6,130 nt of DNA, taken from NCBI GenBank assembly GCA_947573465.1, contig CANPET010000108.1, positions 1 through 6,130 on the forward strand, read 5' to 3'. This document shows, piece by piece, positions 1-5,263 of the stretch. Numbering within the stretch: the stretch's first letter is position 1; each line of letters starts with the position of its first letter. The position numbers were made by a program, and so were the translations under genes. Origin of the DNA: an uncultured Eubacterium sp. (GTDB lineage Bacteria > Bacillota > Clostridia > Lachnospirales > Lachnospiraceae). The notes under the pieces were generated by a model, which was not told the DNA's origin, searched no databases, and saw only the letters and a program-made list of their open reading frames with translations.

Positions 1-2
1 GG

Positions 3-53
3 GTGGTTGATATTTCGCACGCTTCGCGAGCTCAACAGGGTCACGACCCATAA
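3..53 (+). CDS. Possible 3' end of a host gene (partial)
   Basis: One plus-strand frame is open from the window edge and ends at a TAA at 51-53, reading VVDISHASRAQQGHDP. Ten bases later comes a strong hairpin with a T-rich tail, the expected layout for the end of a gene. This stretch is richer in G and C than the sequence to its right, which suggests chromosome flanking the element. I do not recognise the peptide. Another plus frame is open from base 1 to 234, but it runs through the hairpin and becomes AT-rich low-quality sequence, so I prefer this shorter reading. The fragment is too short to be sure it is coding. Confidence 0.35.
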   Translation: MVDISHASRAQQGHDP

Positions 54-63
54 TACAGAAAAT

Positions 64-96
64 GCAGCGGATACCACTTACATGGTGCTCCGCTGC
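64..96 (+). terminator. Rho-independent terminator hairpin
   Basis: GCAGCGGA (64-71) pairs with TCCGCTGC (89-96), and ACCA (73-76) pairs with TGGT (83-86) inside it. The tail CGTTTTAGTTT follows on the plus strand. On the minus strand the hairpin is followed by ATTTTCTG, so it may also stop transcripts coming from the integrase side. Confidence 0.75.
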
Positions 97-248
97 CGTT
101 TTAGTTTAATATTTGACTGTTTTGCTCCTTCTCTAAAGATGTATCTTTATTATCTGATAACTTATGGTATTATTTACCACGCTTTTTTACAAAATCTACT
201 ATTTTATAACACTATTTTAGCATTCCAAATATAGCTTAAATTCTTCTC

Positions 249-350
249 AAACCAAATTTGCTGTTTCTTTCTAACAAATCAAATATGAATCTTTCTCTTT
301 GATTATATCACATTATTCAAATTTTTGGTTTGCTTTTTCAATTTTGGTTT
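249..350. repeat. AAACCAAA/TTTGGTTT repeats beside the integrase end
   Basis: An inverted pair is formed by AAACCAAATTTG (249-260) and CAAATTTTTGGTTT (318-331), which match except for two extra T bases. A further TTTTGGTTT at 342-350 is a direct repeat of 323-331, 19 bp away, and overlaps the last codons of the integrase gene. Tn916-family integrases bind short direct repeats near element ends through their N-terminal domain, so arm-type binding sites are one reading. AT-rich chance repeats are another. The rest of 97-337 shows no convincing gene. Confidence 0.35.
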
Positions 351-1570
351 ATTATATCTTTTGTGTTTACATCCAACGTAAACTTTGCTAACTCCGATTC
401 TTTCATCTCTCCCATAACTTCTGTATATATATCTATGGTTGTAGAATATGTTGCACGTCCCATTACTGACTGTACAACTTTCGGATTAATGCCTGCCTCA
501 AAGCATCTGGTGCAAAATGTTCTTCTTAATGCATGAGGGCTTACCGGTTCCATGTAAACAGGAACTCTGTTTTCCTGCACTGCTCTTGCACCTTCTTCAA
601 GGTTATAGGCCTTAACTGCTCTAGTTATGATTTTCTGAGCATTATGTCTTATCATTGGACTTCCCATTGAAGTGGTGAATACTAAGTCTGTAAACTCACC
701 TTCTTCACTACGATATCTTTCTCCAAGATTCTCCTTTGTCTGGTCCTGTTGTTTTTTCTGATTAATCAGCTGTTCCTCCACATCACCCATAAAGGGAATT
801 TCCCTTACTGAATTCTGTGTCTTTGTTGGTGACATTCTCATTACTTTCTTTCCATATTCATAATTGCACGTTAATGCTCTTTGAACATGAATTACCTTGT
901 TCTTGAAATCTATGTCACCCCATCTCAATCCTCCGACCTCTGAAACTCGCAAGCCTGTCTGAAGCATTATCTTAATCATTGGATAAAAGTAAGACTGATT
1001 TGTTCTTACTGATTCCAAGAAATCATTTTGCTCTCTTACAGTTAAAAATCTTCTTTTGCTTGTGGTTCTTTTCCACGGTACTATGATGTCAAAGCAAGGA
1101 TTTTCCTGAATGTATCTGTTATTTTTTGCTGACTCCAAACATTCCCTTACACGTCCAAGTGCTTCCCTTAATGTGGATGCTGCTTTTCCTTCATCACTTA
1201 ACTCTTTCAAAGTTTTCTGAATGTGAATGTTTCTGATGTCTGCCAGATACATGTTTCCAATCTTTTTTCCAAATGTGGAATTATATTTGTTTCTCATTGG
1301 GTAAATGGAATTCTGACAAATGTTTGGCTCCTTATATGTTGTAAACCATGTATCAAACCATTCGTCCAATGTAATTCTTGCTCCTTCAAGATAAGGATTG
1401 TCCATACACTTTATTTTAAATTCAAACTCCAGCATAACTTCCGTAAGGTTCTTTCCGGATACTCTTATTGTCCTTCCATTTATCATTTTTCTGGCTTCAT
1501 AAGTTCCTCCGGATAATCTTCTTACATATTTTGGAAGATTTTCTGTTGTTTTCTCGATTACTTCACTCAT
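338..1570 (-). CDS. int: Tyrosine recombinase / integrase, Tn916-like
   Basis: This 410-residue site-specific recombinase should catalyse integration and excision of the element. Residues 1-60 resemble the small arm-binding N-terminal domain (GGTYEARKMINGRTIRV). Residues 65-165 are the SAM-like core-binding domain, starting ITLDEWFDTW. Residues about 172-390 are the catalytic domain. Visible active-site residues are Arg208 (TGLRVSE), Lys250 (PTKTQNSVREIPF), His346 and Arg349 (HALRRTF), and the nucleophile Tyr382 (DIYT). The position that is normally a second His, in the LGH motif, reads MGR with Arg372. Length is normal for Tn916 or lambda-type integrases. AAGGAG (1578-1583) lies 7 nt before the ATG. 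It is the last gene of the XRE-excisionase-integrase cluster and is transcribed toward the probable element end. Confidence 0.95.
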   Translation of the reverse strand: MSEVIEKTTENLPKYVRRLSGGTYEARKMINGRTIRVSGKNLTEVMLEFEFKIKCMDNPYLEGARITLDEWFDTWFTTYKEPNICQNSIYPMRNKYNSTFGKKIGNMYLADIRNIHIQKTLKELSDEGKAASTLREALGRVRECLESAKNNRYIQENPCFDIIVPWKRTTSKRRFLTVREQNDFLESVRTNQSYFYPMIKIMLQTGLRVSEVGGLRWGDIDFKNKVIHVQRALTCNYEYGKKVMRMSPTKTQNSVREIPFMGDVEEQLINQKKQQDQTKENLGERYRSEEGEFTDLVFTTSMGSPMIRHNAQKIITRAVKAYNLEEGARAVQENRVPVYMEPVSPHALRRTFCTRCFEAGINPKVVQSVMGRATYSTTIDIYTEVMGEMKESELAKFTLDVNTKDIINQN

Positions 1571-1591
1571 ATCTAAACTCCTTAAAAACTA

Positions 1592-1647
1592 TGAGCCAAT
1601 ATGGTTTTCATCTATAAAAATTATAGCAAACTTCGCATATCGGCTCA
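1592..1647. promoter_or_regulatory. Inverted repeat around the integrase promoter; possible operator/attenuator
   Basis: TGAGCCAATATG (1592-1603) and CATATCGGCTCA (1636-1647) are inverted repeats with one mismatch in 12. A second small hairpin, CTATAA-AAA-TTATAG, sits between them. As DNA, the arms bracket the integrase promoter, one over the -35 and one just past the start point, like a two-site operator. As RNA, a transcript reading through from the excisionase gene would fold the whole hairpin and then meet TAGTTTTT, which resembles a terminator. A transcript started at the internal promoter would lack the 5' arm. Confidence 0.55.
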
Positions 1648-1648
1648 A
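1620..1648 (-). promoter_or_regulatory. Integrase promoter
   Basis: On the minus strand TTGAGC (1648-1643) is followed 17 bp later by TATAAT (1625-1620), with a TGC extension just before the -10. Predicted transcription starts near 1613, about 43 nt before the integrase ATG. The -10 is a perfect consensus and the -35 matches 4 of 6. Confidence 0.65.
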
Positions 1649-1666
1649 TCAAATTTTTATTATCTT

Positions 1667-1864
1667 TTATCTTTTTGCCTCTTTAATAAGCCATTCATCC
1701 AACAGTTTCTTAACAACATAACTCCGATTTCCGATATGTATTACAAAGTCGTGTTCATGTTCTTTTAAAAAGGCTCTTGCATTTGTCTTTCCAATACGCA
1801 AATATGTACAAACCTCATCGAGATTCATTACTGCTGACTGCTCGTCATTTTGCATATTAAACAT
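1667..1864 (-). CDS. xis: Excisionase-like winged-helix DNA-binding protein
   Basis: This 65-residue basic protein has the compact layout of excisionase-family DNA-binding domains. A helix-turn-helix covers residues 14-35 (MNLDEVCTYLRIGKTNARAFL), followed by a beta wing and closing helix at 40-60 (FVIHIGNRSYVVKKLLDEWL). Its size is like Tn916 Xis (67 residues) and it lies directly upstream of the integrase. Such proteins bend DNA at the element ends and favour excision over integration. The start ATG overlaps the stop codon of the XRE gene (TAATG), so the two are translationally coupled. GGAGGT (1873-1878) sits 8 nt before this ATG. A second in-frame ATG three codons in has worse spacing. A regulatory role in place of excision is possible, since the fold is shared. 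Confidence 0.82.
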   Translation of the reverse strand: MFNMQNDEQSAVMNLDEVCTYLRIGKTNARAFLKEHEHDFVIHIGNRSYVVKKLLDEWLIKEAKR

Positions 1865-2199
1865 TATTTTCCACCTCCTGCAAGTACTCCTAAGTTATCT
1901 ATGACAGAAATAAATGTACCTATTAGCTGTTCACTTGTTTCAGTTGGCAATGATTTTAATTTATCAATCATTACCACCATTCTCTGTGAGCTAATTCCAA
2001 GTATTGTATTTGGATCAGTATTATACACATCTGCAAACTTACAAAGCATTTCCACTGTAAGGTTTCTGCTTCCTCTTTCAAGTTGCATTATGTGTGATTC
2101 GCTTTTATCAACTATGTCACTTACTTCTCCCGGTGACAATTTATTTTCTATTCTTAACTGTCTTAAATTAACTCCTGTTTCTATTTTGTCATATTTCAT
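1864..2199 (-). CDS. XRE-family transcriptional regulator
   Basis: This 111-residue protein has a Cro/CI-type helix-turn-helix at about residues 9-67 (LRQLRIENKLSPGEVSDIVDK, then SESHIMQLERGSRNLTVEML). A helical tail of about 45 residues, ending in AGGGK, could mediate dimerisation. It is the first gene of a unit with the excisionase (1-nt overlap) and is followed by the integrase, the usual position for the regulator that controls excision. AAGGT (2206-2210) lies just upstream of the ATG. No strong promoter is visible. TATAAC (2232-2227) is a candidate -10 without a matching -35. The inverted repeat around the integrase promoter is a plausible target, but that is inference. Confidence 0.88.
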   Translation of the reverse strand: MKYDKIETGVNLRQLRIENKLSPGEVSDIVDKSESHIMQLERGSRNLTVEMLCKFADVYNTDPNTILGISSQRMVVMIDKLKSLPTETSEQLIGTFISVIDNLGVLAGGGK

Positions 2200-2247
2200 T
2201 CTGTTACCTTCTTTAAATTGATATTTGTTATAAATGTTAACTTACAT

Positions 2248-2400
2248 CTACATAGTCATCACGTCTGAATGTCTATCGACTGTTTTCACAACAGAGAAAC
2301 GCCTTATTAAATCTCCTACACGATAGTTGTTTCTTTTCCTCTGACCGTCGCCAGTATAAATCTGCCTCGCTATAATGCTGCTCTTATCACAAAGCCACAC
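2248..2400 (-). pseudogene. Possible remnant or small ORF, GTG start
   Basis: This is a 50-codon minus-strand frame that opens just after a TGA (2406-2404) and ends at TAG (2250-2248). Its composition is protein-like, with segments such as IIARQIYTGDGQRKRNNYRV and GDLIRRFSVVKTVDRHSDVM. There is no ATG near its start, and no ribosome binding site precedes the GTG at 2400-2398. A 3' fragment of a decayed gene is therefore more likely than an intact gene. I do not recognise the family. It lies upstream of the XRE-excisionase-integrase unit. The remainder of 2200-2677 holds only the short repeats and terminator listed separately. Confidence 0.3.
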
Positions 2401-2539
2401 TAATCACGGCGTAGTGCAGATTCACTATTAATATAGTAGAAAACTGTTCTATGTATTTGTAAGCTAAGCCTTGGGTTGGTACCTCAATGACTATGCACTT
2501 ATTGTAAAATTTTCCGGGGTAACTTAAAATCGAGGATAA

Positions 2540-2570
2540 TACGAAAAGGGGTATGAAAATAGTACGAAAA
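2540..2570. repeat. Three phased TAYGAAAA repeats
   Basis: TACGAAAA (2540-2547), TATGAAAA (2552-2559) and TACGAAAA (2563-2570) recur at 12 and 11 bp, close to one helical turn, so all face the same side of the DNA. They run directly into the terminator stem. They could be a protein-binding array, or chance in A-rich sequence. Confidence 0.3.
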
Positions 2571-2594
2571 AAACGACTGAGAATCAGTCGTTTT
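2570..2594 (-). terminator. Terminator downstream of the HEPN gene
   Basis: AAAACGACTGA (2570-2580) pairs perfectly with TCAGTCGTTTT (2584-2594) around a 3-nt loop. The A and T runs on both sides make it work in either direction. It lies 84 bp past the stop of the HEPN gene, and closes the left side of that cassette. Confidence 0.8.
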
Positions 2595-2677
2595 AAAATT
2601 ACAATATTTATTTATCATTATAATTCTTTAAGCATTATTGATAGCTTATAAACTTAATGGTTTAAGAATTTGGTATT

Positions 2678-4456
2678 CTATTCTAAGAAAAGATAACGAG
2701 GTCTAACTATCCTATATCCCTCTTCCGCAGATACATTTTTTTCGCCCATACTCTTTAGCTGTTCAATATATACCTCATATGTATTATGTAAAGAATTTAG
2801 TATTTCAATTATGCTAGCTGTTGGATTACGCTTTTTGTAATACAAAATTGTTGCCACTATTGAATTTACATACCTATATAACCTTAAACTTATATGCTCC
2901 AATGACTCGTCCATACTCTTAGCGGAGTGAATCAACTGATTACGTAATCTGTAAATGAAATCCAAATCATGAACTATACTATCGTGATATTCCGAAATTG
3001 CCTTTTCTAATTTTTTTGGTTCTGTAACCAGCATAATTAATTCTTTGATTTCTCTTTCCAAAATAATATGGAAAGATATATCGTCTAATACTTTTTCGTA
3101 TAGTTCCTTATTCTGTAAAAACTGTACCATCTTTAACGTATTGAAACCGTTGTCTTCTTTACAATAATCAATAAATTCTTTACACTTCAAATGCTCTCCT
3201 TTTCCTTTTGTATTTATTGTATAATTTAATTTATGCCAAAAAATATTCATTTTATTTTTTATATAAAACAAAGCAAATGATTCTGAAACTAATACTCTTG
3301 CCTTTTCAATAATAGAATTTTTTGGAAACGGATATATAGCATATTCTAAAGCTGACCAAAAATTCAAATATCGATTTTGAATATTGTAACTTTTTGCCGT
3401 ATGTAAAGTATGAAGAACTCTTTCTAATACATCAACATCTTCATTTTTCATATTGTCCTTCAGTTCAATAAACCTATTTAATTGTTCTGCTCGTGCCTCA
3501 TCAAAATAGTTTATCAAACGAGTATAATCTATTTTTCGTATATCTACTTTATACAGTTTATTCTGCACAATACATCCAACTTCTTTATTTTCACGTATTG
3601 CATCAGTAACACTTTGCCACATAGAAAATAATTCTTTGTCCGTTGCGAACTCTTTTTTAGCCATCTCCATTGCTTTGTAATAATCAGCTGCTTCATATAA
3701 TTTACATGCGCATTGTTCTTCTTTCCATTTCCACTCTTGTTCAAATTGACAAAAGTCTTCTTTTGTTTTTATTACAAAATGTTTTGCTAATAGCTTCTCC
3801 GCCATTTCCTTTTGACTCTTACTTTTTACTTTATAAGGTATAATAATTTCATATTTATGTTTTGTACCATCCAAATTTTCTAACTTTTTAATATACTCAT
3901 CTAAACACTTATTATCTACTGCTGTATACAAATCATTATCGCGTATATTTTTGTTATACCACTCACGTAAATAATCCAATGAATATCCTTGATATAATAA
4001 ATCACTCACAAATGCTTCAATAAGTAAATCTATCTCTCTGTAAGACATTTTTTCTTGCAAACATTTAACATATTGACAACTTATGTTTTTAATTTGTAAC
4101 TTCTTTTGTAAAGTCTGCAAACTCATAAATAATTCATACTCTGTTTTTCCCTCTTTTTTTTGATAATTAATTATCCGACATATTCGATCAAAATCTCTTT
4201 TATACTCATCTAATTTATAAAATGGATGTTTAGTCAATTGAAAAACTAGTTTTTCAAGAAGAGCTTTATATGACTTTTCCAATTTATCTATACCTATTAC
4301 AGTACTATTTATCTCTGCGTATGTATCCAAGCATATTTGTAATACTAATTGCAAACTTTCTAATCTTTTTTCTTCAAACATATGAAAAGCATTATTCAAC
4401 ATATCTGGTAATTTAAATATGAAATACTTTTGTGATGAAAAAACTTCCCATTCCAT
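2678..4456 (-). CDS. HEPN-domain protein, putative RNase effector of defence or toxin system
   Basis: This 592-residue cytoplasmic protein has no signal peptide or membrane segment. Two marks near the C-terminus fit Apea-like HEPN domains: FWSALE (366-371) in an early helix, and RLRNQLIHS with the R-x4-H signature at Arg505 to His510. In HEPN RNases this Arg and His form the metal-independent RNA-cleaving centre of a dimer. HEPN domains recur in abortive-infection proteins, toxin-antitoxin pairs and CRISPR effectors. Residues 1-200 are helical and charged. A segment at 200-235 (KYEIIIPYKVKSKSQKEMAE) looks like a separate beta-containing part. I do not recognise the N-terminal domains. AAGGAGG (4466-4472) lies 9 nt before the ATG. 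The gene looks more AT-rich than the integrase, has its own terminator, and is divergent from two small RNA genes. An RNase role is inferred from the motif only. Confidence 0.75.
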   Translation of the reverse strand: MEWEVFSSQKYFIFKLPDMLNNAFHMFEEKRLESLQLVLQICLDTYAEINSTVIGIDKLEKSYKALLEKLVFQLTKHPFYKLDEYKRDFDRICRIINYQKKEGKTEYELFMSLQTLQKKLQIKNISCQYVKCLQEKMSYREIDLLIEAFVSDLLYQGYSLDYLREWYNKNIRDNDLYTAVDNKCLDEYIKKLENLDGTKHKYEIIIPYKVKSKSQKEMAEKLLAKHFVIKTKEDFCQFEQEWKWKEEQCACKLYEAADYYKAMEMAKKEFATDKELFSMWQSVTDAIRENKEVGCIVQNKLYKVDIRKIDYTRLINYFDEARAEQLNRFIELKDNMKNEDVDVLERVLHTLHTAKSYNIQNRYLNFWSALEYAIYPFPKNSIIEKARVLVSESFALFYIKNKMNIFWHKLNYTINTKGKGEHLKCKEFIDYCKEDNGFNTLKMVQFLQNKELYEKVLDDISFHIILEREIKELIMLVTEPKKLEKAISEYHDSIVHDLDFIYRLRNQLIHSAKSMDESLEHISLRLYRYVNSIVATILYYKKRNPTASIIEILNSLHNTYEVYIEQLKSMGEKNVSAEEGYRIVRPRYLFLE

Positions 4457-4482
4457 AATATTTATCCTCCTTGTTTTTATTT

Positions 4483-4497
4483 ATGAATTTCATTCAT
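4483..4497. promoter_or_regulatory. Palindrome in the HEPN leader, possible operator
   Basis: ATGAAT (4483-4488) and ATTCAT (4492-4497) are perfect inverted repeats around TTC. They lie 27-41 bp upstream of the HEPN start codon, between its ribosome binding site and a weak candidate -10 (GATAAT, minus strand 4507-4502). This is a plausible repressor site. Confidence 0.35.
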
Positions 4498-4526
4498 ATA
4501 ATTATCCTACTATTTTCAAAAACAAC

Positions 4527-4555
4527 TTGACAATCTCTCTGTCTTCTACTAAACT
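4527..4555 (+). promoter_or_regulatory. Promoter of small RNA copy 1
   Basis: A perfect -35 TTGACA (4527-4532) is followed after 17 bp by TAAACT (4550-4555, 4 of 6). The predicted start is about 4562, six bases before the first helix of the RNA. CTACT (4546-4550) and AGTAG (4559-4563) form a small inverted repeat over the -10 and start point, which could be an operator. Confidence 0.7.
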
Positions 4556-4561
4556 ATCAGT

Positions 4562-4627
4562 AGATAGAGATACTTAGTTATGGAATCGGCTACCTGGGTA
4601 GTTCCCCCATATCTACTGTATCTTTTT
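4562..4627 (+). ncRNA. Structured small RNA, copy 1
   Basis: The predicted RNA is about 66 nt. Helix P1 is AGATAC (4568-4573) with GTATCT (4618-4623). P2 is TATGG (4579-4583) with CCATA (4607-4611). P3 is CTAC (4590-4593) with GTAG (4598-4601), closed by a CTGG loop. An internal loop holds AATCGG on the 5' side and TTCCC on the 3' side. A T5 run follows P1 directly, so the RNA ends in its own terminator. A second copy at 4667-4733 keeps the shape with compensating changes in all three helices. It is divergent from the HEPN gene. I do not recognise a named RNA family. The boundaries are predictions. Confidence 0.72.
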
Positions 4628-4630
4628 ATT

Positions 4631-4660
4631 TTGCATTTTTTTATTTTTTTCTAATATAAT
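4631..4660 (+). promoter_or_regulatory. Promoter of small RNA copy 2
   Basis: TTGCAT (4631-4636, 4 of 6) lies 18 bp before a perfect TATAAT (4655-4660). The predicted start is near 4667, seven bases before helix P1 of copy 2. This gives the second copy its own promoter instead of relying on read-through from copy 1. Confidence 0.65.
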
Positions 4661-4666
4661 AATATA

Positions 4667-4733
4667 TAGAGAAAGATGCTTATATACAAAATGGGTTGCC
4701 TGGGCAATTCCCCTGTATATACTGCATCTTTTT
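4667..4733 (+). ncRNA. Structured small RNA, copy 2
   Basis: The predicted RNA is about 67 nt. P1 is AGATGC (4674-4679) with GCATCT (4724-4729), extendable to 8 bp. P2 is TATATAC (4681-4687) with GTATATA (4715-4721). P3 is TTGC (4696-4699) with GCAA (4704-4707), closed by the same CTGG loop as copy 1. The internal loop has AAAATGGG opposite TTCCCCT. A T run at 4729-4733 ends it. Against copy 1, P1 changes A-T to G-C, P2 changes GG/CC to AC/GT and P3 changes CTAC/GTAG to TTGC/GCAA, all keeping the pairs. This is good evidence for selection on RNA structure. Confidence 0.72.
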
Positions 4734-4867
4734 CATTATATCATTTAATATTTAGATAATAAAGCCATCTTCTAATTTATTTTATTCATAATATTAACTA
4801 TTAAATATTCTCATATATATTAACCATATCTTCTTTACTTTCTACGTTGTTTAATTTACAGTAAAAT

Positions 4868-4899
4868 AATCACACCTATGATTTCCCATAAGTGTGATT
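4868..4899 (-). terminator. Bidirectional terminator after the XRE gene
   Basis: AATCACAC (4868-4875) pairs with GTGTGATT (4892-4899), and TATG/CATA pair inside. The minus strand continues ATTATTTTAC, ending the XRE operon 16 bp past its stop. The plus strand continues TTATTTTT, which would stop any read-through from the small RNAs. Between the small RNAs and this hairpin (4734-4867) I see only AT-rich sequence with no gene. Confidence 0.8.
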
Positions 4900-4914
4900 T
4901 TATTTTTACTATCC

Positions 4915-5250
4915 CTACGCAAACACTTTCATCATATGACTCAATGCTGCATACATGTGTTTCTGTTGTTCAACATTATATCTTCCTAAAGAAATCATTA
5001 TTTCCGGAATTATAACATTGTTTTCTGATTCACAACCATTAAGTAAGTAATCCATTGAAGTATTGTATAAGATGCAAACCTTTGCCAATACTTCTGCACT
5101 CATAATGCTTTTTCCTTTTTCATAAGCATACAGGGAATCCTTTGATATGTCCAAGTCTTCCGCTGCCTTTTCTCTGGAACTGTTAGCCTTTTTCCTAAGC
5201 GCTTCAAGTCGTCTACCAACCCCTGTTTTGTCATATTCAAACTCTATCAC
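4915..5250 (-). CDS. XRE-family transcriptional regulator, GTG start
   Basis: This 111-residue protein has a Cro/CI-type helix-turn-helix at about residues 12-71 (GRRLEALRKKANSSREKAAE, then SKDSLYAYEKGKSIMSAEVL, with YNTSMDYLL closing the domain). A C-terminal helical tail of 40 residues follows. I choose the GTG at 5250-5248 because GGAGGTGA (5255-5262) is ideally placed before it. A longer ATG-start reading from 5313 would overlap the upstream gene and ignore that site. It is co-transcribed with the small gene ending 13 bp upstream and is followed by the terminator at 4868-4899. It could regulate the element, or the divergent RNA/HEPN cassette. No operator is proven. Confidence 0.87.
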   Translation of the reverse strand: MIEFEYDKTGVGRRLEALRKKANSSREKAAEDLDISKDSLYAYEKGKSIMSAEVLAKVCILYNTSMDYLLNGCESENNVIIPEIMISLGRYNVEQQKHMYAALSHMMKVFA

Positions 5251-5263
5251 CAAATCACCTCCA

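Noticed and set aside
7..234. Plus-strand 75-codon frame at the left edge
   Set aside because: It runs through the 64-96 terminator hairpin into AT-rich low-complexity sequence, has no ribosome binding site, and its translation does not look like a protein family.
1850..2221. Plus-strand 123-codon frame over the XRE and excisionase genes
   Set aside because: It lies antisense to two well-supported genes with good ribosome binding sites, and its translation has no recognisable domain.
4580..4654. Frame in small RNA copy 1 encoding a 24-residue hydrophobic peptide (starting MESATWVVPP), like a type I toxin
   Set aside because: No ribosome binding site precedes the ATG, the hydrophobic residues come from the T-rich terminator tail, and the ATG is not at the same aligned position in copy 2.
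4562..4733. Two tandem copies as a minimal CRISPR array
   Set aside because: The copies are not identical, differ at compensating positions, and are far longer than CRISPR repeats. No cas gene is present.
4562..4733. The repeats as a minus-strand leader or riboswitch of the HEPN gene
   Set aside because: Promoters, T runs and spacing all fit the plus strand. On the minus strand no T run follows copy 1, though the HEPN transcript start is not proven.
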